From the NCBI GenBank assembly GCA_934680015.1, contig CAKUSP010000011.1, positions 1 through 64,000 of the forward strand: a stretch of 64,000 nt of DNA. The letters are read 5' to 3'. This document shows, one piece after another, positions 35,989-46,014 of the stretch. Source of the DNA: an uncultured Bacteroidales bacterium. Lineage in GTDB: Bacteria > Bacteroidota > Bacteroidia > Bacteroidales > UBA932. The notes beneath the pieces are model-generated. The model saw nothing but the letters and a program-made list of their open reading frames with translations, made no database searches and was not told where the DNA came from. Position 1 is the stretch's first letter. Each line of letters starts with the position of its first letter. The position numbers and the translations under genes are program-made.

Positions 35989-37899
35989 TTATTGCTCATC
36001 TGGACCTTCATTTCCACCCTGAGGACCGTAATCAGGACCGCCTTGTGGACCCTGTGGACCTTGTGGGCCTTGTGGACCTTGTGGACCTTGCGCTCCACCC
36101 TGTCCAGACATAGAAGAGTAAACCTCACTCATCACTTTGTTAAGTTCTTCTGTAAGCCTATCTATGTCCGCAACATTTTGAGCCTTGACTGCCTCTTTAA
36201 GGGCATTAAGCGGAGTCTCAAGTGCACTCTTCTTATCTGCAGGTACCTTATCGCCATTCTCTCTTAAGAATTTTTCTACCTGGAAGCATAGAGCATCAGC
36301 ATTATTAATCTTGTCGACACGTTCCTTCTCAGCTTGGTCTGCAGCTTCATTTGCCTTAGCCTCATCACGCATCCTCTGGATTTCAGCATCCGTTAATCCT
36401 GAAGAAGCCTCTATACGAATCTTCTGCTCTTTGCCAGTGGCTTTATCCTTTGCAGATACTGATAGAATACCATTTGTATCTATATCGAAAGACACTTCAA
36501 TCTGAGGTATTCCACGAGGAGCCGGAGCTATACCATCAAGATGGAACACACCGATCTGCTTGTTATCCTTAGCCATAGGACGTTCACCCTGAAGAACACG
36601 TATTTCTACGGATGGCTGATTATCTGCAGCCGTTGAGAATACTTGCTCCTTGTGAATAGGAATGGTAGTATTAGACTCTATAATTTTGGTCATCACACCA
36701 CCTAATGTCTCGATACCTAATGAAAGTGGAGTAACATCAAGCAAAAGCACATCCTTAACATCACCTGCAAGCACACCACCCTGAATTGCAGCACCTATAG
36801 CGACCACCTCATCTGGGTTAACGCTCTTGTTAGGCTCTTTACCGAAGAACTCTTTTACAAGTTCCTGAACTTTAGGGATACGTGTAGAACCACCTACGAG
36901 GATAACCTCATCGATCTGCGATGCACTGAGTTTAGCATCAGCAAGAGCCTTGCGGCATGGTTCAATACTTCTGCGGAACAAATCGTCGCACAAAGCTTCG
37001 AATTTAGCACGTGTAAGAGTCTTTACCAAGTGCTTAGGCATACCATCTACGGCTGTAATATAAGGAAGGTTAATCTCTGAAGAAGACTGACTTGAAAGTT
37101 CTATCTTAGCCTTCTCGGCAGCTTCCTTAAGTCTTTGAAGTGCCATAGGATCTTTTCTAAGATCCATTCCACCATTCTCTGATGCGAATTCTGATGCCAA
37201 CCATTCTATAATTGCGTGATCAAAGTCATCACCGCCAAGGTGCGTATCACCATTTGTTGACTTAACTTCAAATACGCCATCACCTAACTCCAATATTGAG
37301 ATATCGAATGTACCACCACCAAGGTCATACACAGCGACCTTCATATTCTTATTCTTCTTATCAAGACCATACGCAAGGGCAGCTGCGGTAGGCTCGTTAA
37401 TAATACGCTTTACATCCAAACCTGCGATCTTACCTGCCTCTTTGGTAGCTTGACGCTGAGAGTCTGAGAAATAAGCAGGAACAGTAATCACAGCCTCAGT
37501 AACCTCCTGGCGAAGATAATCTTCCGCCGTTTTCTTCATCTTTTGAAGAATGATAGCCGAAATCTCCTGAGGAGAATACTGTTTTCCATTAATTTCCACA
37601 CGTGGAGTATTATTTTCCCCACGCACTACCGTATAAGGAACACGATTAACTTCATTACTTACCTGATCATAAGTCTCACCCATAAATCTCTTGATAGAGA
37701 ATACAGTATTCTTAGGATTGGTGACTGCTTGACGCTTTGCAGCATCACCCACTTTACGCTCACCACTTTCGGTGAATGCAACGACTGAAGGAGTAGTACG
37801 ATGTCCTTCACTATTTACTATAACGGTAGGTTGATTACCTTCCATTACTGCGACACAAGAGTTTGTTGTGCCAAGGTCAATACCAATAATCTTTCCCAT
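35989..37899 (-). CDS. dnaK: Chaperone DnaK (Hsp70) with collagen-like Gly-Pro-Gln tail
   Basis: The 636-residue Hsp70 has the ATPase signatures [27 protein letters not shown] and [14 protein letters not shown], the substrate-binding domain and a helical lid. The C-terminal tail (about residues 603-636) is made of Gly-Pro-Gln triplets followed by a Gly/Asp/Glu-rich end (GPDEQ); the EEV-type acidic ending common in bacterial DnaK is not seen. It is monocistronic, with a strong terminator. Upstream are a hairpin in the leader (37956-37985) and a TGACA-N3-TGTCA palindrome shared with htpG, suggesting joint heat-shock control. dnaJ and grpE are not in the window. Confidence 0.97.
   Translation of the reverse strand: MGKIIGIDLGTTNSCVAVMEGNQPTVIVNSEGHRTTPSVVAFTESGERKVGDAAKRQAVTNPKNTVFSIKRFMGETYDQVSNEVNRVPYTVVRGENNTPRVEINGKQYSPQEISAIILQKMKKTAEDYLRQEVTEAVITVPAYFSDSQRQATKEAGKIAGLDVKRIINEPTAAALAYGLDKKNKNMKVAVYDLGGGTFDISILELGDGVFEVKSTNGDTHLGGDDFDHAIIEWLASEFASENGGMDLRKDPMALQRLKEAAEKAKIELSSQSSSEINLPYITAVDGMPKHLVKTLTRAKFEALCDDLFRRSIEPCRKALADAKLSASQIDEVILVGGSTRIPKVQELVKEFFGKEPNKSVNPDEVVAIGAAIQGGVLAGDVKDVLLLDVTPLSLGIETLGGVMTKIIESNTTIPIHKEQVFSTAADNQPSVEIRVLQGERPMAKDNKQIGVFHLDGIAPAPRGIPQIEVSFDIDTNGILSVSAKDKATGKEQKIRIEASSGLTDAEIQRMRDEAKANEAADQAEKERVDKINNADALCFQVEKFLRENGDKVPADKKSALETPLNALKEAVKAQNVADIDRLTEELNKVMSEVYSSMSGQGGAQGPQGPQGPQGPQGPQGGPDYGPQGGNEGPDEQ
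36022..36090 (-). repeat. Tandem 9-base repeat encoding Gly-Pro-Gln
   Basis: Near-identical 9-base units (GGTCCACAA-type on the coding strand) are repeated at least five times in the 3' end of dnaK. Such a tract is prone to length change by slippage; any gain or loss of 9-base units keeps the frame. Confidence 0.85.
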
Positions 37900-37955
37900 A
37901 ATATAATCAATTTTAAATTTTCAGACTTTCTTTTAATTGCACCCGCAACCCGCGA

Positions 37956-37985
37956 GCACGACAAGAGAATTATCCAATCTCGTGC
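37956..37985 (-). promoter_or_regulatory. Hairpin in the dnaK leader
   Basis: GCACGA and TCGTGC (37956-37961 and 37980-37985) form a 6-pair stem with further GAGA/TCTC pairing inside. It lies 57-86 bases before the dnaK start and could be part of the 5' untranslated region. Confidence 0.4.
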
Positions 37986-37998
37986 CATCTGAATATTT

Positions 37999-38013
37999 GT
38001 GACATTTTGTCAC
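37999..38013. promoter_or_regulatory. Palindrome GTGACA-TTT-TGTCAC upstream of dnaK (possible stress operator)
   Basis: A perfect 6+3+6 palindrome 100 bases before the dnaK ATG. Its TGACA/TGTCA arms and three-base spacing equal the palindrome before htpG (11743-11755). Confidence 0.55.
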
Positions 38014-38019
38014 GCACTT

Positions 38020-38054
38020 AAAAAATGGAGAAGCCGGAATAATCCGACTCCTCC
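38020..38054 (-). terminator. Terminator of the small unit upstream of dnaK
   Basis: On the minus strand GGAGGAGTCGGA pairs with TCCGGCTTCTCC (12 pairs, two G-T) around TTAT, followed by ATTTTTT. It insulates dnaK from upstream transcription. Confidence 0.85.
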
Positions 38055-38163
38055 ACTGCAAAACGATATATACTTTTATTTAGAAACTTTCCAAAACTAT
38101 TCTTCTACAAAACACTCCTCTGCTCATTTAACAAGACAGCGTCCTGATGCTTCATCACTTGAT
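38020..38163 (-). ncRNA. Candidate small RNA or leader-peptide transcript upstream of dnaK
   Basis: A complete small transcription unit can be read on the minus strand: promoter at 38170-38201, expected start near 38163, and a strong terminator at 38020-38054. The roughly 140-base transcript holds one short frame (38105-38155, 16 codons after ATG inclusive, peptide MKHQDAVLLNEQRSVL) with no recognised family. It may be a small RNA, a leader or a small-protein message. I do not recognise the RNA family. Confidence 0.5.
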
Positions 38164-38169
38164 TTGATG

Positions 38170-38201
38170 CAAAAGTACCTACATTACATTAACCATTCAA
38201 T
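38170..38201 (-). promoter_or_regulatory. Promoter of the small unit upstream of dnaK
   Basis: On the minus strand ATTG (38198-38201), a 20-base spacer and TACTTTTG (38170-38177) match the Bacteroidota consensus. Confidence 0.65.
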
Positions 38202-38449
38202 CGCTATTATTAGGTATTTTCCAATATATTACCCAGAAAGATATCTTATCAAACAAATAATAGCCCGTAATTTAATTCCGAGAACAGATTCCCTTAAAAG
38301 AAGGAGTATACACAACTGATAGGAAATAGAATATAGACCGAGAAGAATTTAAACAATAATGTAATCTATTCCTAAGATTTCATAAAGGGGATGTGGAGAT
38401 ACTATATATTACAAGAAATTGTGTAATTTTGGATTAAAAATATAATGAA

Positions 38450-39550
38450 ATGAGAAAACACTTTATTGATAACCTCAGGTGGGCTACCATTCTATGCGTC
38501 CTAATATACCACGTTTTCTATAACTATAATGCCGAAGGTGTATTTGGAGGCATAGGAAAGTTTACAGACATACAATATCAAGATTCCATACTATATGTAC
38601 TTTATCCTTGGTTCATGGCGCTTCTTTTTCTGGTGTCAGGAATAAGTTGCCGTTATGCACTAAACACTCGAAATGAAAAAGAGTTCATAAACAGCAGGAT
38701 ACAAAAACTTTTAATTCCATCCACCATAGGGCTTTTTGTATTTCAATGGATTTTAGGTCTTCTTAATAGTCTTAACTATATTAATTCCGCTGAACTTCAG
38801 AAAGTCCCCCTCTTTGTGAAATACTTAATATGCGTTGGAAGTGGAACTGGACCACTCTGGTTTATACAAATTCTCCTTCCCTATTCTCTTATCTGCGTTC
38901 TACTTCATAAAATTCACCCACAACCACTTAGAGAGCCCAACATTTCCAGTCCATCCAGCAAATTAATATGGGGCACAGGGCTAACCATTGGAGGATTCCT
39001 GTTGCTATGGGGAGCAGCGCAAAGCCAGATCGACAATCCATCAACAGCGCAAGGACTATTAAACCTTTATCGTCCACTATATTACATAGTCCCATTCCTT
39101 TTAGGATACTATATCTTTTCTCTTGAATCCATTCAAAGTTTTATACAAAAGTTCCATTTTCCACTTCTAATACTAGCCTTAGCAGGGGCAGTAGCGTACA
39201 CATGGCATTACTTCGGAACAGATTATACCTCTCCTTCCTGCCTTCAAAGCATATGGACTTCACTGTATGGATGGATAGCAATATTGGCTCTTTTAGCCAA
39301 TTTCAAAAATTATGCTAACAAGACTTCCCCATTGGCCAATTATCTCTCACACAGTAGTTATGGAATATATATTGTACATATGATTGTCTGCACTGGGATT
39401 TGTCTTCTCATGAAAAACAGCGGATTTCCTATCTGGTGCATTTATACAATTGATGTCATAGCCACTTTAGCTGGAAGCATAGGCCTGTATGAACTATTAC
39501 GACGCATCCCTATTCTTAACTGGTGCATTTTCGGAATAAAAAAACGATAA
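38450..39550 (+). CDS. Acyltransferase family 3 membrane protein
   Basis: The 366-residue integral membrane protein has about ten hydrophobic helices and the family start FIDNLRWATILCVLIYHV, where the His is the presumed catalytic residue of acyltransferase family 3 (OafA/YrhL-like). Such proteins O-acylate surface or extracellular glycans, or small molecules. The late segment YGIYIVHMIVCTGI is also typical. No polysaccharide synthesis genes are adjacent, so the acceptor is unknown. rmuC begins 2 bases after its stop. Confidence 0.88.
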   Translation: MRKHFIDNLRWATILCVLIYHVFYNYNAEGVFGGIGKFTDIQYQDSILYVLYPWFMALLFLVSGISCRYALNTRNEKEFINSRIQKLLIPSTIGLFVFQWILGLLNSLNYINSAELQKVPLFVKYLICVGSGTGPLWFIQILLPYSLICVLLHKIHPQPLREPNISSPSSKLIWGTGLTIGGFLLLWGAAQSQIDNPSTAQGLLNLYRPLYYIVPFLLGYYIFSLESIQSFIQKFHFPLLILALAGAVAYTWHYFGTDYTSPSCLQSIWTSLYGWIAILALLANFKNYANKTSPLANYLSHSSYGIYIVHMIVCTGICLLMKNSGFPIWCIYTIDVIATLAGSIGLYELLRRIPILNWCIFGIKKR

Positions 39551-39552
39551 AA

Positions 39553-40851
39553 ATGAATCTAATACTCGCATTTATAACAGGTGCAATATTTAGCGCTATT
39601 GCGGCATATTTAATTGCTAATCACTCTATTAAATCCCGTTCAGCGCTATATGAAGAAAGTTTGCGCAATGCCAGGCAAGATCTTGCCAAGGCAGAAAGCG
39701 TGGGCGCGGCGGCATTGGCCGAAAAAGACAGGCAATGGGAAAAACGATTGGCCGAGAAAGAAGAAGCTGACAGCAAGACTCTATCTTTGCTTCAATCCAA
39801 ATTCGATGAAGCAATCAAGGGGATGAGTGCTCAATTAAAAAACGACACTACCGAAATTTTGAAATCGAAGCAGGAAGAATTGGCCAAGAGTAATAAAGAA
39901 AGCCTCGGGCAAGTAGTAGATCCACTGAAAGAAAGGCTCGAATCGCTCAAAGAAAAAATCGAGAACTCAGATAAAGAGCAAGCAAGACTTAATGGGCAGA
40001 TGGGAGAGAGAATCAAAAATCTTATGGAGCAGAGCGATGCAACACGAAAAAGCGCAGAAAAACTCGCCAATGCCCTAAAACATGGAAGTAAGGTACAAGG
40101 CGACTGGGGCGAGCAAAAACTGGACGAACTACTTTCTTCTCAAGGACTCATAAAAGGGATTCACTACGATGTCCAGGAAACACTTTGCGATGCATGCGGA
40201 AATACCATAAAGACAGCCGAGGGGAAGACACTTAGGCCAGATGTCATAATACATCTTGACAAGACCAGAGAAGTCATTATAGACTCTAAAGTATCACTTA
40301 CCTCATATATCGATTACGTCAACGCCACCACCGAAGCAGAAAAAGCTGCAGCTCTTAAATCGCATATAGATAGCATAAAAAAACACATAAAAGAATTAGC
40401 GGCAAAAGATTATTCTTCTTACATAAAACCACCTAAACAGAGCGCTGGATATGTGATAATGTTCGTGCCTATATATGGAGCGCTTTGGTCTGCTTTAACC
40501 GAAGATACACAACTTTGGAGAAAAGCAGCAGACATGAATGTATATATGGCTGATGAGCAGAGCCTTTACAGCGTACTGCGCATCGTAAATCTTACATGGC
40601 AACAGATTGCGCAAGCTCAAAACCATCAAGAAGTTTATGACCTGGCTCACGAAATCGTGGAAAGAGTTGCCCTATTCAAAACTAAATACGAACATATCGG
40701 CAAATCCTTGGGCGATATTCAAAAAGAATACGACGAATGTATGAAACGACTAGACGATCGTGGCCCTACTATAGTTAATAGTGCGAGAAAACTTATACGC
40801 TTAGGGACTAAAAACAGTGATAAACATCCGCTCGAATTACCTGAGGACTAA
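39553..40851 (+). CDS. rmuC: DNA recombination protein RmuC homologue
   Basis: The 432-residue protein has an N-terminal membrane helix (residues 1-22), a long coiled coil (about 35-185) and the RmuC nuclease-like domain from about 190, with GDWGEQKLDELLSSQGL, LRPDVIIHL and VIIDSKVSLTSYIDY. RmuC limits inversions at short inverted repeats in E. coli. ATG 39553 is 2 bases after the acyltransferase stop; an in-frame start at 39523 would overlap that gene. The catalytic Asp and the D-x-K pattern of PD-(D/E)XK nucleases are visible. Confidence 0.94.
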   Translation: MNLILAFITGAIFSAIAAYLIANHSIKSRSALYEESLRNARQDLAKAESVGAAALAEKDRQWEKRLAEKEEADSKTLSLLQSKFDEAIKGMSAQLKNDTTEILKSKQEELAKSNKESLGQVVDPLKERLESLKEKIENSDKEQARLNGQMGERIKNLMEQSDATRKSAEKLANALKHGSKVQGDWGEQKLDELLSSQGLIKGIHYDVQETLCDACGNTIKTAEGKTLRPDVIIHLDKTREVIIDSKVSLTSYIDYVNATTEAEKAAALKSHIDSIKKHIKELAAKDYSSYIKPPKQSAGYVIMFVPIYGALWSALTEDTQLWRKAADMNVYMADEQSLYSVLRIVNLTWQQIAQAQNHQEVYDLAHEIVERVALFKTKYEHIGKSLGDIQKEYDECMKRLDDRGPTIVNSARKLIRLGTKNSDKHPLELPED

Positions 40852-40999
40852 TGCAATCAATTTTTATATCATTGAACGGCGCGTTTCCTTTAGGAAGAAA
40901 ATGGACGGTTTAACCATATTTTCACATTTTTTTGCTAATTTCGCGTCACATATTTAGCTCAAAAAACATTATTAAAACAATAACTACTTGTATCAATTA

Positions 41000-43900
41000 A
41001 TGAGCAACAACTTGAAAAAATTGTGGGTAGCGACGATAGCCGTACTCGCAATCAGTGTTAGTTTTTCTAACGCACAAGCACTTAGAACCATTACAGGTAT
41101 CGTAGTGGACGAAACGAATCTAGGTATTCCTGGTGCTTATGTGGTCGTAAAAAACGAAACACGAGGATCCATTACCGATGTCGATGGTAAATTTACCCTT
41201 GACGTCAAAGATAGCGACATTCTCCAAGTAACCTTTTTAGGTTACCAAGATCAGGAGGTTAAAGTCGGTAATCAAACCTTTATAACCATCAAGATGGTTC
41301 CATCGGAAGACATGCTTGATGAGGTTACTTTCGTGGCTTATGGCGCACAGCGTAAGGCAAGTGTCATCGGCTCCATCAGCACCATCAAAGCGGATGCTCT
41401 TTCAAGCCCAGCAGGACAGCTCTCAACAGGATTGGCCGGAAAATTAGCCGGAGTCGTATCCATGCAGAGAACTGGTGAGCCAGGCGCCGGATCAGACTTC
41501 TGGATCCGAGGCGTGAACACCTTCGGGGCCAATTCAAAACCACTTATCCTCGTCGATGGCGTGGAACGCGACATGGATCTCGTAGACACGGAAGACATCG
41601 CTTCTTTCTCAATTTTAAAAGACGCCACTGCTACAGCACTTTATGGTGTGAGAGGTGCAAATGGTATCGTCCTTATCACAACCAAGCGTGGACAGGAAAG
41701 CAAGCCACAAGTTAATTTCAAGGCTGAATATGGTCTTACTCAACCGGTAAAGGTTCCTAAGCTAGCCAACACAGAACAATGGATCGACTACTATAATGAA
41801 CTATATGTAGATTCAGGAAGTGAACCAGTAATCGACGATTATCAAAGAGAGATGTACCTAAGCGGAGCTGACCCTGACCTATATCCTTCTGTAGACTGGG
41901 TTAACACTGTCTTTAAGAATATGGCTAACACCGAAAGGGTCAACATGAATGTTACTGGTGGAACTAAAGGTGTACGCTACTATGTGGGAGCTTCTTATTA
42001 TATGGAAGACGGTATATTCAACGTAGTAAAGGATAAGGAATATTCTAAATACGATAACCAGATTCGCTACGATAAATTCAATTTCCGCTCTAACGTGGAT
42101 ATAGACATAACAAAGAGCACTGTTCTCGCATTGTCTCTTTCCACTCAGTACTACACGAAAACCACACCTGGACAGAGCCTATCGGATATATATGCATACA
42201 CCATGTACTCCACTCCAATAGCGTCTCCTCCAGTCTTCAGCGATGGCACTCTTGCTAATCCTGAAGGTGGTTACAACCCTTACCGCATGCTTAACTCTTC
42301 AGGATATAGAAGAGCGACAAACATCGTGGCTCAATCCCTTATATCTCTTACCCAGGACTTCTCCGACATTATCACCAAAGGACTTAAAGCCAATGTCAAA
42401 TACTCTTGGGATGCAGACAATGGTAATGTTTTGGGGCGAATATTGAATCCTACCCTATACTACACTACAGGTCGCGATGACGATGGGAATCTAATTTACA
42501 AGCCTTGGAACGAAGGTACTAATTACATGTCACTATCCAGATCCAACACTAGCTGGACCACGACAAATCTCGAAGCAAGCCTTACATACGAAAGAGAGTT
42601 CAATTACGCTCATAATGTAAGCGGACTTTTGCTTTTCAGTACTCGTAACAAGTACAACAACGTTCCAGCCACATTCGAGCAGTCATTTGCCTATAAGAAC
42701 ATGGGACTCGCCGGACGTGCTACATACTCATACAAGGATCGTTATTTCGGAGAGTTCAATTTCGGATATAATGGTTCAGAGAACTTCGCTCCCGGAAAAC
42801 GTTTCGGATTCTTCCCATCTATAGCTGTAGGTTATATGATCAGTAACGAGCCTTTCTGGGATCCTATTAAAGAGAGTGTAAACCAGTTGAAATTCAAAGT
42901 ATCTTATGGTAAAATCGGTAACGATCAGATCGGTGGTTCAAGACGATTTGCCTACAACTCCACAATCAATACATCAGCATCTGGATTTACATTCGGAACT
43001 ACTCCTATCGGAATTACCGGTATCACAACTGGTGAAGTAGGTAATAGTTCCGTACAGTGGGAAGAGGCGCTAAAATTCAACGCAGGTATAGAAGTAACCC
43101 TACTTCATGACCTATCTTTCCAGATAGATTATTTCTCCGATCATCGTAGCGGTATTTTCATCGAACGTCAAAGTACACCTCCTATCGTAGGTCTTAATAA
43201 ACAACAATGGGTAAACCTCGGAGAAATGGAGAACAAAGGTATAGACATGAGCCTTCAATATGAACATACCTTCGGGGATCTATATGTCTCTGCTCGTGGA
43301 AACTACACATTTAATCGCAACAAGAAGCTTTACGATGACCTTCCAGACCAGATTTGGTCATATCAGAACCTTACAGGATTCGCGTATAACCAGCAGTTTG
43401 GACTCATAGCAGAGGGACTTTTCGAAAGTCAAGAAGATATTGACAATTGGCCTAAGCAAGACTTTGGCGATGTACGCCCTGGTGACATAAAATATCGCGA
43501 TGTCAATGGCGATGGTGTAGTAAACACCTTCGATAAAGTGGCTATAGGCTACACCACTATCCCTGAAATCAACTACGGATTCGGAGTTAGTCTTGGATAT
43601 AAAGGTATCGACTTCTCTATGTTCTTCCAAGGTGTAGCTCATGTTACACGTATAATAGGAGGACAGAACCTCTTCGGAGCATCTTCACAGATACATAAAC
43701 TAGGACAGATCTACGAAGACGTGGCTCTTAACCGCTGGACTCTTGAGAACCAGAATCCTAATGCACCATATCCTCGTCTTTCACTTAATAAAGTAGAGAA
43801 TAACCAACAGGCATCTACTTATTGGCAGAGAGATATGAGTTTTATGAGACTTAAAAACATGGAAATAGGATACACCATCCCTAAGAAGGTAACTAAAAAG

Positions 43901-44053
43901 ATTGGTCTATCTACAGTACGCTTTTACGCACAAGGACTCAACCTGTTGACTTTCTCTAAATTCAAACTTTGGGATCCGGAACTTGACTCAAGTTATGGTA
44001 ACGTTTACCCTACCATGCGTACTTATACATTCGGTGTAAATCTCAACTTCTAA
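41000..44053 (+). CDS. SusC/RagA-family TonB-dependent glycan transporter
   Basis: The 1017-residue outer-membrane protein has a signal peptide (cleavage near FSNAQ), a CarboxypepD_reg-like domain (about 30-110), the TonB box region (DEVTFVAYGAQRKASV), the plug with GVNTFGANSKPLILVDGVERD and SILKDATATALYGVRGANG, and a 22-strand barrel. It imports oligosaccharides gathered by its SusD partner, driven by TonB. No N-terminal anti-sigma (STN) domain is present, so control is not through a linked sigma/anti-sigma pair. It heads a plus-strand run of at least six genes after 148 bases of AT-rich sequence. ATG 41000 is chosen over an upstream TTG. Confidence 0.96.
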   Translation: MSNNLKKLWVATIAVLAISVSFSNAQALRTITGIVVDETNLGIPGAYVVVKNETRGSITDVDGKFTLDVKDSDILQVTFLGYQDQEVKVGNQTFITIKMVPSEDMLDEVTFVAYGAQRKASVIGSISTIKADALSSPAGQLSTGLAGKLAGVVSMQRTGEPGAGSDFWIRGVNTFGANSKPLILVDGVERDMDLVDTEDIASFSILKDATATALYGVRGANGIVLITTKRGQESKPQVNFKAEYGLTQPVKVPKLANTEQWIDYYNELYVDSGSEPVIDDYQREMYLSGADPDLYPSVDWVNTVFKNMANTERVNMNVTGGTKGVRYYVGASYYMEDGIFNVVKDKEYSKYDNQIRYDKFNFRSNVDIDITKSTVLALSLSTQYYTKTTPGQSLSDIYAYTMYSTPIASPPVFSDGTLANPEGGYNPYRMLNSSGYRRATNIVAQSLISLTQDFSDIITKGLKANVKYSWDADNGNVLGRILNPTLYYTTGRDDDGNLIYKPWNEGTNYMSLSRSNTSWTTTNLEASLTYEREFNYAHNVSGLLLFSTRNKYNNVPATFEQSFAYKNMGLAGRATYSYKDRYFGEFNFGYNGSENFAPGKRFGFFPSIAVGYMISNEPFWDPIKESVNQLKFKVSYGKIGNDQIGGSRRFAYNSTINTSASGFTFGTTPIGITGITTGEVGNSSVQWEEALKFNAGIEVTLLHDLSFQIDYFSDHRSGIFIERQSTPPIVGLNKQQWVNLGEMENKGIDMSLQYEHTFGDLYVSARGNYTFNRNKKLYDDLPDQIWSYQNLTGFAYNQQFGLIAEGLFESQEDIDNWPKQDFGDVRPGDIKYRDVNGDGVVNTFDKVAIGYTTIPEINYGFGVSLGYKGIDFSMFFQGVAHVTRIIGGQNLFGASSQIHKLGQIYEDVALNRWTLENQNPNAPYPRLSLNKVENNQQASTYWQRDMSFMRLKNMEIGYTIPKKVTKKIGLSTVRFYAQGLNLLTFSKFKLWDPELDSSYGNVYPTMRTYTFGVNLNF

Positions 44054-44058
44054 TAAAT

Positions 44059-46002
44059 ATGAAACATCTAAAAAACATTATATTAGTATTAACGGCAGCC
44101 TTTGCGTTGAGTTCATGCGATGGATTCTTCGATGTGGATTTAAAAGACCAAGCTACACTAGAAGAAGTATTCTCACAAAGCACTACGACGCATAAATACC
44201 TAGCGCACTGCTACTCCTACATTCCTGTGGATGAAGAGATCGTAGGTAGTGATGGATGGACGGTAGGCCGTAGCGATGAATCGCGTTATTCATGGTACCA
44301 GTGGGTTTACTATGAACTATATAGAAATGGCAGCTACTCCAGTGCCACTCCTAGTAGCACGACCTACTTCAATTTCTTCAGTAAATTCTATACGGGTATA
44401 AACCAGTGTACCATATTCATGCAGAATGTTCACAGAGATACGCAAGATAGCGAAGCTGTGCGCAACTACATGTCCTACGAAGCTCGTTTCTTAAGAGTTT
44501 TCTATTACTATTGTCTTTTCCGCCAGTATGGTCCAGTTTATATTTGGGGAGATGCTCCAGCCGATGAGGGTATAGCACCTAATGATTGCGACAGGCATAC
44601 CGTTAAGCAGAACATCGACTTCATGGTAAGTGAGTTAGACAAATGCATAGATAACCTTCCAATGAGCGTAGGCGAACTCGAGTCTGAGGCCAATTACCAA
44701 GGTCGCGCTACAAAAGGTGCTGCTATGGCACTTAAAGCTAGGATCCTGCTATGGGCAGCCTCGCCTCTTTATAATGGAGGTGCGGATTGGCTTAAAGGAA
44801 TTAAGAATATTTACGGAGATGAAATATTCCCTTCAGAAGAAGATCCTAATCTATGGGAAGAAGCAGCCAAAGCTTCAAAAGCCATAATAGATCTTCAAAA
44901 ATGGGAACTCTGTAAGGCTAAGACAGCATCTGGCGATGCCAAAACAGATGGATTCAATGCATATCAGAGAGTAACTTTCGATCCATGGAACGAAGAAACC
45001 ATATGGGGCTGGTGGAAAAGGACTTCCTCAGCATACAACTATATGGGTGGTGCAGGTGCACTTTTAGGTTGCTCCTGCCCTAATTTCTCAGATAAAACCA
45101 TTCTTTGGGGATTCGGTGGTATAGCCCCTTCACTCAAACTAGTGGATACATACGCCATGTTCGAATCTGGACGCTTCCCTGTTACAGGATATGAAAAAAA
45201 CAGCAATGGTAACGACTACTCTCGCCCTATCGTGGATGCTTCATCCGGATACCAAGCAACTGGATGGACTGAAGGATATAACCAGCCTATAAATGCTCCA
45301 TGGGCGCCTGCTTTCAAAGCTCATAACTCTACAATAGGACGCGAACCACGCTTTTATGCCAGCATACTTCCTAACGGATACTATTGGCCGGATAAAAACA
45401 TAAAGAAACGATTTACCTGCTACAGCGGTAAGGAAGCCACCGCGCCATGGGCTGCATCTGGAAGTGCCGTTCGCGTAGGTTATGCTTGGGTTAGATTCTA
45501 CCCTGTCGATCATCCACTTAAAGTTCAAACAGACTATACAGGTTTAAAGCACGTATATCCGGCATTCCGCATGGCTGAAGTATATCTAAACTATGCTGAG
45601 GCATGTAATGAAAAGCCAGTTCGCGATGAGGCAGAAGCACTTAAATATCTTAACCTCGTACGCGAGCGCGTCGGGCTTAATAAAGTGGAAGATGCTTACC
45701 CAGAGGTAATCGGGAACAAAGAGCTTCTTAGGACTTTGATTAAAAAAGAAAAGATGGTGGAATTCGCCATGGAAAATATGCGTCACTACGATGCATGCCG
45801 CTGGCTTGATGCAGAAGAAGAATATCCATGCGACAACTGGACTCTTAAATGTAAGGCCGACAACTACGAAGACTCTTACACTAGAGTTACCGATGAATTT
45901 ATCGGTACACCTGCCAAGTTCAGCAAGAAGGACTACTTCTTCCCTGTATATTCAGGCGATCTTGCTAAAATGCCTAAATGGACACAAAACTATGGTTTTT
46001 AA
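44059..46002 (+). CDS. SusD/RagB-family surface glycan-binding lipoprotein
   Basis: The 647-residue lipoprotein (lipobox ALSSC, Cys20) has the SusD layout: N-terminal DVDLKDQATLEEVF, TPR-like helices with ARFLRVFYYYCLFRQYGPVYIWGD and KARILLWAASPLYN, and the C-terminal FRMAEVYLNYAEACNE region followed by VEFAMENMRHYDACRW. It caps the SusC barrel and helps bind the glycan. It begins 5 bases after SusC. At 647 residues it is longer than many SusD proteins (500-600), in line with long inserts of mucin- or N-glycan-type systems, although this is only suggestive. Confidence 0.95.
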   Translation: MKHLKNIILVLTAAFALSSCDGFFDVDLKDQATLEEVFSQSTTTHKYLAHCYSYIPVDEEIVGSDGWTVGRSDESRYSWYQWVYYELYRNGSYSSATPSSTTYFNFFSKFYTGINQCTIFMQNVHRDTQDSEAVRNYMSYEARFLRVFYYYCLFRQYGPVYIWGDAPADEGIAPNDCDRHTVKQNIDFMVSELDKCIDNLPMSVGELESEANYQGRATKGAAMALKARILLWAASPLYNGGADWLKGIKNIYGDEIFPSEEDPNLWEEAAKASKAIIDLQKWELCKAKTASGDAKTDGFNAYQRVTFDPWNEETIWGWWKRTSSAYNYMGGAGALLGCSCPNFSDKTILWGFGGIAPSLKLVDTYAMFESGRFPVTGYEKNSNGNDYSRPIVDASSGYQATGWTEGYNQPINAPWAPAFKAHNSTIGREPRFYASILPNGYYWPDKNIKKRFTCYSGKEATAPWAASGSAVRVGYAWVRFYPVDHPLKVQTDYTGLKHVYPAFRMAEVYLNYAEACNEKPVRDEAEALKYLNLVRERVGLNKVEDAYPEVIGNKELLRTLIKKEKMVEFAMENMRHYDACRWLDAEEEYPCDNWTLKCKADNYEDSYTRVTDEFIGTPAKFSKKDYFFPVYSGDLAKMPKWTQNYGF

Positions 46003-46014
46003 TAAGAAATCAAT

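Larger units (their letters stand above)
37900..38449. other. 550-bp intergenic region upstream of dnaK
   Basis: It holds the dnaK leader with hairpin and palindrome (37900-38013), a separate minus-strand transcription unit with promoter and terminator (38020-38201), and an AT-rich stretch (38202-38449) where I see only a lone -7 match TAATTTTG at 38424-38431 before the acyltransferase gene. Confidence 0.65.

Noticed and set aside
36022..36090. Short direct repeats considered as a CRISPR array
   Set aside because: Units are 9 bases without spacers and encode Gly-Pro-Gln in frame; no CRISPR array or cas gene is seen anywhere in the window.
35889..36128. Minus-strand frame with Val-His-Lys repeats next to dnaK
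   Set aside because: It is an out-of-frame reading of the Gly-Pro-Gln repeat of dnaK and of the terminator region; no gene features.
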